Positions 26,283 through 37,738 of a stretch of DNA of 64,000 nucleotides are shown one piece after another. Below the pieces are notes generated by a model. That model searched no databases. It worked only from the letters and a program-made list of their open reading frames with translations, and had not been told where the DNA came from. This stretch comes from Streptococcus uberis (GTDB lineage Bacteria > Bacillota > Bacilli > Lactobacillales > Streptococcaceae), in contig NZ_JRQN01000011.1 in the NCBI RefSeq assembly GCF_000785785.1, positions 1-64,000 of the forward strand, read 5' to 3'. The first letter of the stretch is position 1, and each line of letters begins with the position of its first letter. The translations under genes and the position numbers were made by a program.

Positions 26283-29200
26283 TTGGCAGGACATGAAGTT
26301 CGATACGGAAAACACCGTACACGTCGTAGCTTTTCAAGAATCAAAGAAGTTCTTGATTTACCAAACTTGATTGAAATTCAAACCGACTCATTCCAAGATT
26401 TCCTAGATACAGGATTAAAGGAAGTTTTTGAAGATGTATTACCAATTTCAAATTTTACTGACACAATGGAACTTGAATTTGTGGGTTACGAATTTAAAGA
26501 ACCAAAGTACACTTTAGAAGAAGCTCGTATCCATGATGCTAGTTATTCTGCACCAATCTTTGTTACTTTCCGTTTAGTTAATAAAGAAACAGGTGAAATT
26601 AAAACTCAAGAAGTCTTCTTTGGCGATTTTCCAATTATGACTGAAATGGGAACTTTCATCATCAATGGTGGTGAGCGTATTATCGTATCTCAATTAGTCC
26701 GTTCACCAGGTGTTTACTTTAATGATAAAGTGGATAAGAATGGTAAAGTTGGCTATGGCTCAACCGTAATTCCTAACCGTGGTGCTTGGTTAGAATTGGA
26801 AACAGATGCCAAAGACATCGCTTATACCCGTATTGATCGTACGCGTAAAATTCCATTCACAACATTAGTCCGTGCTTTAGGATTTTCAGGAGACGATGAA
26901 ATTGTTGATATCTTTGGGGAAAGTGATTTAGTTCGCAATACGATTGAAAAAGATATACATAAAAATCCTAGTGATTCACGTACTGACGAAGCCCTTAAAG
27001 AAATTTATGAGCGCTTAAGACCAGGTGAACCAAAAACTGCTGATAGCTCACGTAGTTTATTGATTGCTCGTTTCTTCGATGCACGTCGTTATGATTTAGC
27101 AGCCGTTGGACGTTACAAAGTCAATAAAAAATTAAATATCAAAACACGTTTATTGAACCAAACAATTGCTGAAAACTTAATTGATGCTGAAACAGGTGAA
27201 ATTCTTGTTGAGTCTGGTACAGTAATGACACGTGAAGTGATTGAATCAATTGAAGAGCATATTGATGGTGATTTAAACAAATTTGCCTATACACCAAACG
27301 ATTATGCAGTTGTGACTGAACCTGTTATTCTTCAAAAATTCAAAGTGGTTTCACCAATTGATCCTGATCGTGTCGTAACCTTAGTTGGTAATGCGACACC
27401 AGATGATAAAGTTCGTGCACTTACACCTGCTGATATCCTTGCAGAAATGTCATACTTCTTAAACCTTTCTGAAGGTATTGGTAAAGTCGACGATATCGAC
27501 CACCTTGGTAACCGTCGTATTCGTGCCGTTGGTGAATTGCTTGCTAACCAATTCCGTATTGGTCTTGCACGTATGGAACGTAACGTCCGTGAACGTATGT
27601 CTGTTCAAGACAACGACGTTTTAACACCACAACAAATTATTAATATTCGTCCAGTAACTGCTGCTGTTAAAGAATTCTTTGGTTCTTCACAGTTGTCACA
27701 GTTCATGGACCAACATAACCCATTGTCTGAGCTTTCTCATAAACGTCGTTTATCAGCCTTAGGACCTGGTGGATTGACCCGTGACCGTGCAGGGTATGAA
27801 GTACGTGACGTGCATTATACTCACTATGGTCGCATGTGTCCGATTGAAACACCTGAAGGACCAAATATCGGTTTGATTAATAACTTGTCATCATTTGGTC
27901 ACTTGAATAAATATGGCTTTATTCAAACACCTTATCGTAAGGTTGATCGTTCTACTGGTATTGTTACAAATGAAATCGTTTGGTTAACTGCTGATGAAGA
28001 AGACGAATTCACAGTTGCACAGGCTAATTCTAAATTGAATGAAGATGGCACGTTTGCGGAAGAAATCGTAATGGGTCGTCATCAAGGTAATAACCAAGAA
28101 TTTGCTGCAAGTATTGTTGATTTCGTTGATGTTTCTCCTAAGCAGGTAGTTGCCGTTGCGACAGCATGTATTCCTTTCTTAGAAAACGATGACTCAAACC
28201 GTGCCCTAATGGGAGCTAACATGCAACGTCAGGCTGTGCCATTGATTGATCCCAAATCACCGTTTGTTGGTACTGGTATGGAATATCAAGCTGCACATGA
28301 TTCAGGAGCTGCTGTTATTGCTCAACATAATGGTAAAGTAGTCTTCTCAGATGCTGAAAAAGTAGAAGTTCGTCGTGAAGACGGTTCACTTGATATCTAT
28401 CATGTGACGAAATTCCGTCGTTCAAACTCAGGTACAGCTTATAACCAACGCACACTTGTTAAAGTTGGCGACATCATTGAAAAAGGGGACTTCATTGCTG
28501 ATGGACCTTCAATGGAAAATGGTGAAATGGCCCTTGGACAAAACCCAGTTGTTGCCTATATGACTTGGGAAGGTTATAACTTCGAGGATGCTGTTATCAT
28601 GAGTGAACGTCTTGTTAAAGAAGATGTTTATACATCAGTTCACTTAGAAGAATTTGAATCAGAAACCAGAGACACAAAGCTCGGCCCTGAAGAAATTACA
28701 CGAGAAGTACCAAACGTTGGTGAAGAAGCTCTTAGAGATCTTGACGAAATGGGTATTATCCGTATTGGTGCTGAAGTTAAAGAAGGCGATATTCTTGTAG
28801 GTAAAGTGACACCAAAAGGTGAAAAAGACTTGTCTGCTGAAGAACGTCTATTGCATGCAATCTTTGGAGATAAATCTCGTGAAGTTCGTGATACATCACT
28901 TCGTGTTCCTCACGGTGGAGATGGTATCGTTCGTGACGTTAAAATCTTTACACGTGCAAACGGAGATGAATTGCAATCAGGTGTAAATATGTTAGTTCGT
29001 GTTTACATTGCCCAAAAACGTAAAATCAAAGTTGGGGATAAAATGGCCGGTCGTCATGGAAACAAAGGGGTTGTTTCTCGTATCGTTCCTGTAGAAGACA
29101 TGCCATATTTACCAGATGGAACACCAGTTGATATCATGTTGAACCCTCTTGGGGTACCATCACGTATGAATATTGGACAAGTTATGGAACTTCACCTTGG

Positions 29201-29846
29201 TATGGCGGCACGTAACTTAGGTATTCACATTGCAACACCAGTCTTTGACGGTGCTTCAGCTGAAGACCTTTGGGAAACAGTTAAAGAAGCTGGTATGGAC
29301 TCAGATGCTAAAACAGTTCTTTATGACGGTCGTACAGGAGAACCATTTGATAACCGTGTATCAGTTGGTGTCATGTACATGATTAAACTTCACCACATGG
29401 TTGATGATAAACTTCATGCTCGTTCAGTAGGTCCTTACTCACTTGTTACGCAACAACCTCTCGGTGGTAAAGCACAATTTGGTGGACAACGTTTTGGTGA
29501 GATGGAAGTTTGGGCCCTTGAAGCTTATGGTGCTTCAAATGTTCTTCAAGAAATCTTGACGTATAAATCAGATGATGTGACTGGTCGTTTGAAAGCTTAT
29601 GAAGCGATCACTAAAGGTAAGCCAATTCCAAAACCAGGTGTTCCAGAATCATTCCGCGTACTTGTAAAAGAGTTGCAATCACTTGGACTTGATATGCGTG
29701 TCCTTGATGAAGATGATAGAGAAGTTGAATTACGTGATCTTGACGAAGGTGAAGATGATGATGTCATGCACGTTGATGATCTTGAAAAAGCACGTGAAAA
29801 ACAGGTTCAAGAAACACCAGAAGTATCTGAAACAACTGAAGATTAA
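26283..29846 (+). CDS. rpoB: RNA polymerase beta subunit
   Basis: 1187 residues, full length for a streptococcal RpoB. It begins at TTG 26283 after AAAGGAG, the usual start in this genus. The rifampicin pocket region reads [29 protein letters not shown] with no change I recognise as a resistance substitution. The C-terminal active-site segments [15 protein letters not shown] and [33 protein letters not shown] are intact (only parts quoted in order). The acidic C-tail is typical. The gene is unbroken, in contrast to rpoC. Confidence 0.97.
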   Translation: MAGHEVRYGKHRTRRSFSRIKEVLDLPNLIEIQTDSFQDFLDTGLKEVFEDVLPISNFTDTMELEFVGYEFKEPKYTLEEARIHDASYSAPIFVTFRLVNKETGEIKTQEVFFGDFPIMTEMGTFIINGGERIIVSQLVRSPGVYFNDKVDKNGKVGYGSTVIPNRGAWLELETDAKDIAYTRIDRTRKIPFTTLVRALGFSGDDEIVDIFGESDLVRNTIEKDIHKNPSDSRTDEALKEIYERLRPGEPKTADSSRSLLIARFFDARRYDLAAVGRYKVNKKLNIKTRLLNQTIAENLIDAETGEILVESGTVMTREVIESIEEHIDGDLNKFAYTPNDYAVVTEPVILQKFKVVSPIDPDRVVTLVGNATPDDKVRALTPADILAEMSYFLNLSEGIGKVDDIDHLGNRRIRAVGELLANQFRIGLARMERNVRERMSVQDNDVLTPQQIINIRPVTAAVKEFFGSSQLSQFMDQHNPLSELSHKRRLSALGPGGLTRDRAGYEVRDVHYTHYGRMCPIETPEGPNIGLINNLSSFGHLNKYGFIQTPYRKVDRSTGIVTNEIVWLTADEEDEFTVAQANSKLNEDGTFAEEIVMGRHQGNNQEFAASIVDFVDVSPKQVVAVATACIPFLENDDSNRALMGANMQRQAVPLIDPKSPFVGTGMEYQAAHDSGAAVIAQHNGKVVFSDAEKVEVRREDGSLDIYHVTKFRRSNSGTAYNQRTLVKVGDIIEKGDFIADGPSMENGEMALGQNPVVAYMTWEGYNFEDAVIMSERLVKEDVYTSVHLEEFESETRDTKLGPEEITREVPNVGEEALRDLDEMGIIRIGAEVKEGDILVGKVTPKGEKDLSAEERLLHAIFGDKSREVRDTSLRVPHGGDGIVRDVKIFTRANGDELQSGVNMLVRVYIAQKRKIKVGDKMAGRHGNKGVVSRIVPVEDMPYLPDGTPVDIMLNPLGVPSRMNIGQVMELHLGMAARNLGIHIATPVFDGASAEDLWETVKEAGMDSDAKTVLYDGRTGEPFDNRVSVGVMYMIKLHHMVDDKLHARSVGPYSLVTQQPLGGKAQFGGQRFGEMEVWALEAYGASNVLQEILTYKSDDVTGRLKAYEAITKGKPIPKPGVPESFRVLVKELQSLGLDMRVLDEDDREVELRDLDEGEDDDVMHVDDLEKAREKQVQETPEVSETTED

Positions 29847-29868
29847 AGAATATTAACATTGAAATGAA

Positions 29869-29908
29869 TTTACTAGTCTAGAGCAGATTTGCTCTAGAAA
29901 CTAGTAAA
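29869..29908 (+). other. long hairpin between rpoB and rpoC
   Basis: The inner stem CTAGAGCA/TGCTCTAG (29878-29885 with 29890-29897) stacks on the outer stem TTTACTAGT/ACTAGTAAA (29869-29877 with 29900-29908), giving about 17 bp with a 2-base bulge. No T-run follows, so it is not a terminator; mRNA processing or stability control is more likely. It ends 28 bases before the rpoC start. Confidence 0.6.
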
Positions 29909-29935
29909 ATGATAAAACGAAGAAAGGTAAAACTA

Positions 29936-32900
29936 GTGGTTGACGTAAATCGTTTTAAAAGTATGCAAATCACATTAGCTTCACCAAGTAAAGTCCGCTC
30001 ATGGTCTTACGGGGAAGTTAAGAAACCTGAAACAATCAACTACCGTACGTTAAAACCAGAACGTGAAGGTCTGTTTGACGAAGTCATCTTTGGACCAACA
30101 AAAGACTGGGAGTGTGCGTGTGGTAAATATAAGCGTATCCGTTATAAAGGAATCGTTTGTGACCGTTGTGGTGTAGAAGTAACTCGTGCCAAAGTTCGTC
30201 GTGAACGTATGGGACATATTGAGTTGAAAGCACCAGTATCTCATATTTGGTATTTCAAAGGAATTCCATCACGTATGGGATTAACCTTAGATATGAGTCC
30301 ACGTGCCTTGGAAGAAGTTATTTACTTCGCAGCTTATGTTGTTATTGATCCTATGGACACACCTCTTGAGCCAAAATCACTCTTAACAGAACGTGAATAC
30401 CGTGAAAAAATTCAAGAATATGGACACGGTTCATTTATTGCTAAGATGGGTGCAGAAGCCATTCAAGATCTCTTGAAACGCGTTGATTTACCTACGGAAA
30501 TTGCTGAGCTTAAAGAAGAGCTAAAATCAGCAACAGGGCAAAAACGTATTAAGGCAGTTCGTCGCTTAGATGTTCTTGATGCCTTTAATAAATCTGGAAA
30601 CAAACCTGAGTGGATGGTATTAAATATCCTCCCGGTTATCCCACCAGATTTACGTCCAATGGTTCAATTGGATGGTGGCCGTTTTGCTGCTTCTGACTTG
30701 AATGACTTGTACCGTCGTGTTATCAACCGTAACAACCGTCTTGCTCGTTTATTAGAATTAAATGCACCTGGTATTATCGTTCAAAATGAAAAACGGATGT
30801 TGCAAGAAGCCGTTGATGCTTTGATTGATAACGGCCGTCGTGGTCGTCCAATTACTGGACCAGGAAGTCGTCCATTGAAATCATTAAGCCACATGCTTAA
30901 AGGTAAACAAGGTCGTTTCCGTCAAAACTTGCTTGGTAAACGTGTTGACTTCTCAGGTCGTTCCGTTATCGCAGTTGGTCCAACTCTTAAAATGTACCAA
31001 TGTGGTGTGCCACGCGAAATGGCCATCGAACTTTTCAAACCATTTGTTATGCGTGAAATTGTTGCTCGTGAATTTGCTGGTAACGTAAAAGCTGCTAAAC
31101 GTATGGTTGAACGTGGTGATGAACGCATTTGGGATATTCTTGAAGAAGTTATCAAAGAACACCCAGTTCTCCTTAACCGCGCACCGACTCTTCACAGACT
31201 AGGTATTCAAGCATTTGAACCTGTACTGATTGATGGTAAAGCACTTCGTCTTCACCCACTTGTTTGTGAAGCCTACAATGCCGATTTCGATGGAGACCAA
31301 ATGGCCATCCACGTACCACTTTCAGAAGAAGCGCAAGCTGAGGCACGTTTATTGATGCTTGCAGCGGAGCATATTCTCAACCCTAAAGACGGTAAGCCAG
31401 TCGTTACACCATCACAGGACATGGTTTTGGGTAACTATTATCTAACTATGGAAGATCCAGGTCGTGAAGGCGAAGGCATGATCTTCAAGGATAAGGATGA
31501 AGCTGTTATGGCTTATCAAACGGCTATGCGCATTTACACAGTCGCGTTGGTGTTGCCGTTGAAAGTATGCCAAATAAACCTTGGAAAGATAGTCAAAGAA
31601 ATAAAATTTTAGTAACAACTGTTGGTAAAATCTTATTCAATGCAATCATGCCTGAAGATCTTCCTTACTTAAATGAACCAAATAATGCCAATTTAACTGA
31701 GGGTACGCCAGATAAATATTTCCTTGAACCAGGTAAAGAAATCCAAGAATTGATTGATTCATTAGAACTTAATGTACCGTTCAAGAAGAAAAATCTTGGA
31801 AATATCATTGCTGAAACCTTCAAACGTTTCCGTACGACAGAAACATCAGCATTCCTTGACCGTCTTAAAGACTTAGGTTACTACCACTCAACTCTTGCTG
31901 GTTTGACAGTTGGTATTGCTGATATTCCTGTTATTGATAATAAAGTTGAAATTCTTGAAGCAGCTCACCATCGTGTTGAGGAAATCAATAAAGCATTTCG
32001 TCGTGGTTTGATGACTGATGATGACCGTTATGTTGCTGTTACAACAACTTGGCGTGAAGCTAAAGAAGCTCTTGAGAAACGCTTAATTGAAACACAAGAT
32101 CCTAAGAATCCAATCGTTATGATGATGGACTCAGGTGCCCGTGGTAATATCTCTAACTTCTCACAGCTTGCCGGTATGCGTGGGTTGATGGCTGCTCCGA
32201 ATGGTCGTATCATGGAACTTCCTATTCTTTCAAACTTCCGTGAAGGGTTGACCGTTTTGGAAATGTTCTTCTCAACTCACGGAGCTCGTAAAGGTATGAC
32301 CGATACAGCCCTCAAAACAGCCGATTCAGGATATCTTACTCGTCGTTTGGTTGACGTGGCTCAAGATGTTATCATCCGTGAAGATGATTGTGGAACTGAC
32401 CGTGGACTTCTTATCAAAGCTATTACAGATGGTAAAGAAGTTACAGAGACTCTTGAAGAACGTCTTCAAGGTCGTTACACACGTAAGTCTGTTAAACATC
32501 CAGAAACAGGTGAATTATTAATTGGTGCAGATCAATTGATTTCTGAAGATATGGCTCGCAAGATTGTCGAAGCGGGTGTTGAAGAAGTTACAATTCGTTC
32601 TGTATTTACCTGTGCAACTCGTCATGGTGTATGTCGTCACTGTTATGGTATCAACCTTGCAACAGGTGATGCTGTAGAAGTTGGTGAAGCAGTTGGTACG
32701 ATTGCTGCACAATCTATTGGTGAACCAGGTACACAGCTTACAATGCGTACCTTCCATACGGGTGGTGTTGCGTCAAATACCGATATTACTCAAGGTCTTC
32801 CTCGTATCCAAGAAATCTTTGAAGCACGTAACCCTAAAGGGGAAGCTGTTATCACAGAAGTTAAGGGTAAAGTGGTTGATATTGAAGAAGATGCTTCTAC

Positions 32901-33567
32901 ACGTACTAAAAAAGTATTTGTTGAAGGTAAGACTGGTAAAGATGAATACGTTGTTCCGTTTACAGCTCGTATGAAAGTTGAAATTGGTGATGAAATTAAT
33001 CGTGGTGCATCTTTAACTGAAGGTTCTATTCAACCAAAACGTTTACTTGAAGTCCGCGATACTCTTTCTGTTGAAACTTATCTTTTGGCTGAGGTACAAA
33101 AAGTTTATCGTAGCCAAGGGGTTGAAATCGGGGATAAGCACGTTGAGGTAATGGTTCGTCAAATGCTTCGTAAAGTACGCGTCATGGATCCAGGAGATAC
33201 TGACTTATTACCAGGAACACTTATGGATATCGCAGATTTCACAACTGCTAATAAAGACTTTGTTATCTCTGGTGGTATTCCAGCAACTTCTCGTCCAGTT
33301 CTTATGGGGATTACAAAAGCTTCACTTGAGACAAATTCATTCTTGTCTGCTGCATCATTCCAAGAAACCACTCGTGTTCTTACAGATGCTGCTATCCGTG
33401 GTAAAAAAGATCACCTTCTTGGTCTTAAAGAAAATGTTATCATTGGTAAAATTATCCCAGCTGGTACTGGTATGGCTCGTTACCGTAACATTGAACCGCA
33501 GGCAATCAATGAAGTTGAAATTATTGAAGAACCTACTATCGAAGAAACAGTGCAAACTGAAAACTAA
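29936..33567 (+). CDS. rpoC: RNA polymerase beta' subunit, interrupted by a frameshift
   Basis: Repaired, the gene gives about 1210 residues, as expected. GTG 29936 (AAAGG upstream) starts the conserved [16 protein letters not shown]. The zinc finger [20 protein letters not shown] and the catalytic [12 protein letters not shown] are present in the first part. The frame is lost at about 31520, where CAAACGG should be CAAAACGG; the second part resumes at [14 protein letters not shown] and contains the bridge-helix and trigger-loop region ([21 protein letters not shown], quoted as landmark only in part). An intact RpoC is essential, so this break is almost certainly a sequence error. Confidence 0.9.
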
Positions 33568-33568
33568 T

Positions 33569-33598
33569 AAAAAGAGTCAATTGACTCTTTTTATTTTA
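33569..33598 (+). terminator. rpoC terminator
   Basis: A perfect palindrome with arm AAAAAGAGTCAA (33569-33580) and mate 33581-33592, continuing into ATTTTA. It starts two bases after the rpoC stop. Confidence 0.85.
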
Positions 33599-33668
33599 CT
33601 TGTGAGCATAAACTTTTAAAAAAAATTACTATTTAGCTATAATATTCTAAAGAGAAGGTAATGTATTT

Positions 33669-34043
33669 ATGTATCAAGTAATAAAGATGTATGGCAACTG
33701 GGAACCCTGGTGGTTTGTTGACGGATGGCAAAATGATATTATTTATAAAAAAGAGTTTGATAAGTGGGAGTATGCCTTGAAAGATTACCAGAATGAATGG
33801 GAAATCTTGAAAGAACAGTATCCAAACTTACACAGTCAAAAAAATTTATTGGCTACCTTTTGGAATGACAATGAAAAGAAATGGTGTGAAGATTGTACAG
33901 ATGATTTACAACAATATCACTCACTCTTACTCTTAAAAGATAATGACATTATTCCTCTTGAAAAAAACATTGCTTCTTTTGAACAACGTAATGATAACCC
34001 ACCAGTGTCATCTATTTGCAAATTAAGAATAAAAAAAAACTAA
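33669..34043 (+). CDS. DUF1033 family protein
   Basis: A 124-residue protein of the lactic-acid-bacterial DUF1033 family: YQVIKMYGNWEPWWFVDGW at the N-terminus and FWNDNEKKWCEDCTDDLQQYHSL in the centre are the conserved parts. It is rich in Trp and charged residues, with no signal peptide or membrane segment, so it is probably cytoplasmic. Its function is unknown, though it regularly sits just upstream of the competence pilus operon in streptococci. GAGAAGG precedes ATG 33669. Its stop lies inside the terminator stem at 34031-34070. Confidence 0.85.
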   Translation: MYQVIKMYGNWEPWWFVDGWQNDIIYKKEFDKWEYALKDYQNEWEILKEQYPNLHSQKNLLATFWNDNEKKWCEDCTDDLQQYHSLLLLKDNDIIPLEKNIASFEQRNDNPPVSSICKLRIKKN

Positions 34044-34070
34044 CTTAGTCCAATAAGTTAGTTTTTTTTT
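34031..34070. terminator. terminator after DUF1033
   Basis: A 17-bp inverted repeat: a run of nine A plus CTAACTTA (34031-34047) pairs with TAAGTTAG plus a run of T (34054-34070). It insulates the comG operon, whose promoter element follows immediately. Confidence 0.85.
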
Positions 34071-34077
34071 TCGAATA
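34070..34077 (+). promoter_or_regulatory. candidate ComX/SigX box (CIN-box) of the comG operon
   Basis: TTCGAATA differs by one base from the TACGAATA core of the streptococcal CIN-box recognised by the competence sigma factor ComX. It lies 21 bases before the comGA ATG and right after a T-run, as in other streptococcal comG operons. A spacing this tight gives a very short leader. Confidence 0.6.
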
Positions 34078-34097
34078 AATGTGTAAGGAGGTTAATA

Positions 34098-35039
34098 ATG
34101 ATTCAAGGATTGGGGAAACAGTTAGTAAGAGAAGCAGTGACTTTGAATGTCCAGGATATTTATATCTTACCAGAAGGCGACAATTACATTGTCTATTTTC
34201 GGTTAAACGAAGAGCGTTATTATTCTGAAAATTTTCAATCAGGGCAATTACAACAATTAATTAGTCATTTTAAATTTCTCGCTGGCATGAATGTGGGTGA
34301 AAAGAGACGATGTCAATTAGGATCATGTGATTATAGCATTGGTGAAAACTCCATGATTTCACTTCGATTTTCCACTGTTGGAGATTATCGCGGCTTTGAA
34401 AGTATGGTAATCAGGATTATCTATCCTTTTGACAATAATAATAGCTATTGGTCTGATAAAGATAAGAAGCTTAAACAATATCTGATTGGAAGGGGATTAT
34501 TCCTTTTTTCTGGACCGGTAGGATCTGGGAAAACTAGTTTAATGTATCAACTAATCGCAGAGCGAGCTAAAAATAGTCAAGTCATAACAATCGAAGACCC
34601 TGTAGAAATTAAAAATAACATATTTTTGCAATTGCAAGTGAATGAGAGTATTGGAATGACCTATGACAACCTCATCAAGCTATCATTAAGACATCGTCCG
34701 GATATATTAGTCATTGGAGAAATTCGTGACAAAGAAACAGCTAAAGCTGCAATAAGAGCTAGCCTAACAGGAGCTATGGTCTTTTCAACAGTTCATGCTA
34801 AAAGCATACCTGGTGTCTATGCTAGGTTACTGGAATTGGGAATCAGTCACAATGAATTAGAAAACACCCTAAAATTAATTGTTTATCAACGAATAATGGG
34901 AAAGAAAGGCTTAATTGATTTTGCTCATAAAAATTTTATCCAACACACACATGAAGATTGGAATCAAGAGATTAATCAACTGGTTACAAAAGGATGTCTC
35001 TCTAGGGAAGAAGGCGAAAAAGAGAAAATTATCTTCTAA
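34098..35039 (+). CDS. comGA: competence pilus assembly ATPase ComGA
   Basis: A 313-residue PilB/GspE-type ATPase with Walker A SGPVGSGKTS at residues 138-147, an Asp box TIEDPVE, and the Walker B-like RPDILVIGEIRDKETA, followed by HAKSI as the His box. It powers assembly of the DNA-uptake pilus from the cytoplasmic face. GTAAGGAGG precedes ATG 34098. It is the first gene of comGA-GG (comYA-G) under the candidate CIN-box at 34070. Its end overlaps the comGB reading frame. Confidence 0.92.
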   Translation: MIQGLGKQLVREAVTLNVQDIYILPEGDNYIVYFRLNEERYYSENFQSGQLQQLISHFKFLAGMNVGEKRRCQLGSCDYSIGENSMISLRFSTVGDYRGFESMVIRIIYPFDNNNSYWSDKDKKLKQYLIGRGLFLFSGPVGSGKTSLMYQLIAERAKNSQVITIEDPVEIKNNIFLQLQVNESIGMTYDNLIKLSLRHRPDILVIGEIRDKETAKAAIRASLTGAMVFSTVHAKSIPGVYARLLELGISHNELENTLKLIVYQRIMGKKGLIDFAHKNFIQHTHEDWNQEINQLVTKGCLSREEGEKEKIIF

Positions 35040-36004
35040 AAAACAGTATCAACTCATTCAATTGCTACATAATCTCCAAGCAAGTGGCTTTAATCTGGTT
35101 GAAATGGTCTCTTTTTTAAAAAAGAGTAAATTATTAACAGAGACCCATGTAACTATAATGGAAAGTCATATGATAAATGGTAGTAGTTTAGCAAATATAA
35201 TGCTTGAGTTGGGATATTCTGATAATGTGGTAACTCAACTAAGCTTTGCGGAGTTACATGGAAATAGTCAAACCAGTCTTGAAAATATTGAAGCCTATCT
35301 TTTACAGGTAAATCATATAAAAAAGAAAACGCTTGAAGTCATAACCTATCCAATAGTTTTACTTGTGTTTCTGGTCATCATAATGTTAGGCTGCGCCAAT
35401 ATTTATTGCCTTCACTTAAAGAAGGTAATGCCATTACTCAACTCTTAACCTATTTCCCTCAATTATTAGTATGCAGTTTCTTATCTATTCTCTTTACAGG
35501 GTTACTAATGCTTTTTATAAAAAAACGTAGTTCACCGCTCAAATTAATAAGTTTTATTAGCAGGTTACCAGTATTAGGTCAAGTTTTTCAACTCTATATG
35601 ACAGCTTATTTCGCAAGAGAATGGGGGAATTTAATTGGTCAGGGCTTAGAGCTGTCAACGATATTAAATATCATGATAGCTGAAAAATCACAGTTAGTTA
35701 GAGAACTTGGTCAAGAAATGAAGCAGTCATTAATTGAAGCATTGCCTTTGATCAAAAAGTATTAGACTATCCATTTTTTAAAGATGAACTTAGTTTAATT
35801 ATTTCGTATGGTCAAATAAAATCAAAATTAGGAAAAGAGTTGGAAATCTATGCCAAAAACACAATGGAGAATTACTTCAGACTCTTAATTCAAGCAACAC
35901 AAATTATTCAACCGATAATTTTCTTAATAGTTGCATTAGTCATCGTCATGATTTACGCAGCTATGTTATTGCCAATTTATCAAAATATGGGAGGTCACAT
36001 ATGA
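34951..36004 (+). CDS. comGB: competence pilus platform protein ComGB, two frameshifts
   Basis: With two repaired breaks the gene encodes about 351 residues of the GspF/PilC family, with duplicated T2SSF domains and three membrane segments (around TYPIVLLVFLVIIMLG, LLVCSFLSILFTGLLMLF and IFLIVALVIVMIYAAMLL). One base is missing near 35391 (GGC-CTG to GGCTG) and another near 35739 (GAA-GGC to GAAGC). The start is uncertain: ATG 34951 or ATG 34915, both within comGA. The stop TGA 36002-36004 overlaps the comGC ATG. Two separate losses in one gene argue for read error, but they would abolish transformation if real. Confidence 0.82.
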
Positions 36005-36327
36005 AAAACACAATCTTATCAGTAAAAAACAAAACAGTAGCTGCATTTACTCTTTTAGAGATGTTGATGGTCATTTTAATCATCTCAGTTCTAATGCTAT
36101 TATTTATTCCGAATCTTAATAAACAAAAAGAAAAAGTATTAGATATTGGTGGCGAAGCACTTGTCAAAATTGTCGAAAATCAGGCTGAATTGTATGCACT
36201 AAATCACGATGGAAAAGAAGCGAGTTTAACTGACTTGAAATCAAGTGGTAATCTAACTGCAGAACAAATCAAGGCTTATGATGATTATTACAGTAAACAC
36301 AATGAAAAGTCAAAAAAAGTTAAGTAA
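36001..36327 (+). CDS. comGC: major competence pseudopilin ComGC
   Basis: A 108-residue type IV prepilin-like protein. The prepilin peptidase site and hydrophobic helix read AAFTLLEMLMVILIISVLML, starting at residue 14, with Glu at +5 of the mature protein. The C-terminal half is helical and charged. ComGC is the main subunit of the transformation pilus. GGGAGG precedes ATG 36001 inside the end of comGB. Confidence 0.93.
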   Translation: MKNTILSVKNKTVAAFTLLEMLMVILIISVLMLLFIPNLNKQKEKVLDIGGEALVKIVENQAELYALNHDGKEASLTDLKSSGNLTAEQIKAYDDYYSKHNEKSKKVK

Positions 36328-36724
36328 AAATATAGCTGCTTTTACGTATATTGAAACATTGATTTGTTTAACGATTGCCAGTTTTTCAATTCTTATGTTA
36401 ACTACGAGTGTTGATATTATTTTTATAAAGGCAAGACATCACCTTTTTTTTATCGAGTTTGAGAATTTTTATCGTCATTGTCAAAAAATCACAATTTTAA
36501 AGCGTTCGGCTGGTGAAATGGAATTTGCAGAGCGATCAATCACATATCAAAGTGAACAAATGGAGTTACCCAAAACAATTAAACTAGGATTTGTGAACAA
36601 GGTGAAATTAAATCAATATGGAGGTAATCATTCATTGGCAAAAATAAATTTTATCAGTTCTGATGAAATAATTACCTATACTTTAAATCTAGGAAGTGGT
36701 ACCTATAAAAAATCAAAAGATTAA
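36302..36724 (+). CDS. comGD: minor competence pseudopilin ComGD
   Basis: About 140 residues with an N-terminal prepilin-type segment, AAFTYIETLICLTIASFSIL, and a mixed C-terminal domain. ATG 36302 is chosen because it leaves a normal short leader before the processing site; an in-frame ATG lies 24 bases further upstream. It overlaps the comGC end by 26 bases, indicating translational coupling. Minor pilins are thought to prime the pilus tip. Confidence 0.85.
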   Translation: MKSQKKLSKNIAAFTYIETLICLTIASFSILMLTTSVDIIFIKARHHLFFIEFENFYRHCQKITILKRSAGEMEFAERSITYQSEQMELPKTIKLGFVNKVKLNQYGGNHSLAKINFISSDEIITYTLNLGSGTYKKSKD

Positions 36725-36995
36725 AGCCTATATCCTTTTTGAAAGTCTTGTTGCATTAGGGATATTAGTTTATATTGTTATCGTCATTTTGGGCTCAATA
36801 AGGCAATATCAACAACTACATCAACAGTATAAAGCTGAAGAAGAAGTTTTAAATAGTGCAATAATGGCTATTCAATCAAGAAAAAATAAATTGGCTATTA
36901 ATGGTACAGATATTTTTGTTCATTCTACAGAAAAGGAAGTAGTAATCACCAATGGTCAAAAAGAAGTATTGCGGATTAGCAAAGTTAATGATTAA
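36696..36995 (+). CDS. comGE: minor competence pseudopilin ComGE
   Basis: A 99-residue protein with a prepilin-like hydrophobic N-terminus, AYILFESLVALGILVYIVIV, lacking a classical Gly before the cleavage point as in other ComGE proteins. It begins at GTG 36696 inside comGD. Only its place in the operon and the Glu at +5-like position support the name. Confidence 0.8.
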   Translation: MVPIKNQKIKAYILFESLVALGILVYIVIVILGSIRQYQQLHQQYKAEEEVLNSAIMAIQSRKNKLAINGTDIFVHSTEKEVVITNGQKEVLRISKVND

Positions 36996-37404
36996 AGCCT
37001 TCACCTTGTTAGAAGCGATGATTGCACTCTTAGTGGTTTCAGGTTCATTATTAGTTTATCAAGGATTGACCAAGTCAACGTTTGCTAATATTAATTTTTT
37101 AAGACAAAACAATCAAGATAGTTGGCTTTTATTTGCACATCAGTTTAGAGCTGAATTAGAGAGGGCACAATTTGTAGATATTAGTGGAAATAAATTAATG
37201 ATTCAGAAGGATCAGAAAAAAGTATCCTTTAGAGTTACTGAAAAACACGATTTTAGAAAATCTGCGGCTAATGGTAAAGGCTACAATCCCATGCTTTTTC
37301 ATGTTAGAAAGGCCGAAATGTTCTGTCAAGACAAGGAATTAACAATTCATTTTCTATGGGAAAATGGCATGGAAAGGGATTTTGTTTATGTATTTGCAAA
37401 GTAA
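36952..37404 (+). CDS. comGF: minor competence pseudopilin ComGF
   Basis: About 138-150 residues. The segment KAFTLLEAMIALLVVSGSLL is the prepilin motif, and the C-terminal FHVRKAEMFCQDKELTIHFLW matches ComGF. The likely initiation is ATG 36988, just before IKAFTLLEA, or ATG 36952 in the end of comGE. It overlaps comGE and comGG like the other minor pilins. Confidence 0.85.
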   Translation: MVKKKYCGLAKLMIKAFTLLEAMIALLVVSGSLLVYQGLTKSTFANINFLRQNNQDSWLLFAHQFRAELERAQFVDISGNKLMIQKDQKKVSFRVTEKHDFRKSAANGKGYNPMLFHVRKAEMFCQDKELTIHFLWENGMERDFVYVFAK

Positions 37405-37738
37405 AGTTAAAGCAGGTGTACTCTTGTATTCACTTTTAATGGCTTCAATTTTTATGATGATTGTACAAATTTATATTAATCAAACAAAACAGTTTTATGC
37501 AGAACATCAAGCTCATATTGCTGTTGCCAAAGCTTATGTAATGGCAGAAATGGTTAGATTAACCAAACTCGAAAAAAAGTCGGGACAATTGAAGTTTAGT
37601 ACAGGTCGAATTCGCTATGTTGAAGAGGAGGGTCACATACATATGGATGTAACGGTTGAAGGGGGGTATCATTACCAATTTAACTTTGATACAGATGAAT
37701 CCAACATTACTAATGCTAATTTGAAAAAAGTAGACTAA
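37388..37738 (+). CDS. comGG: competence protein ComGG
   Basis: A 116-residue protein with a hydrophobic N-terminus (AGVLLYSLLMASIFMMIVQIY) resembling the degenerate prepilin helix of ComGG. ATG 37388 overlaps the comGF end; an in-frame ATG 24 bases upstream is possible. It is the last pilin-like gene of the operon. The following 230 bases contain no supported gene until the methyltransferase. Confidence 0.8.
   Translation: MYLQSKVKAGVLLYSLLMASIFMMIVQIYINQTKQFYAEHQAHIAVAKAYVMAEMVRLTKLEKKSGQLKFSTGRIRYVEEEGHIHMDVTVEGGYHYQFNFDTDESNITNANLKKVD

Noticed and set aside
31567-33567. A separate gene for a split beta' subunit
   Set aside because: The second part begins in the middle of the conserved protein with no ribosome site, and one added base rejoins both parts; split rpoC is not known in streptococci.
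35406-35765. An extra small membrane protein gene in the comG operon
   Set aside because: It is the middle third of ComGB read between two frame losses.
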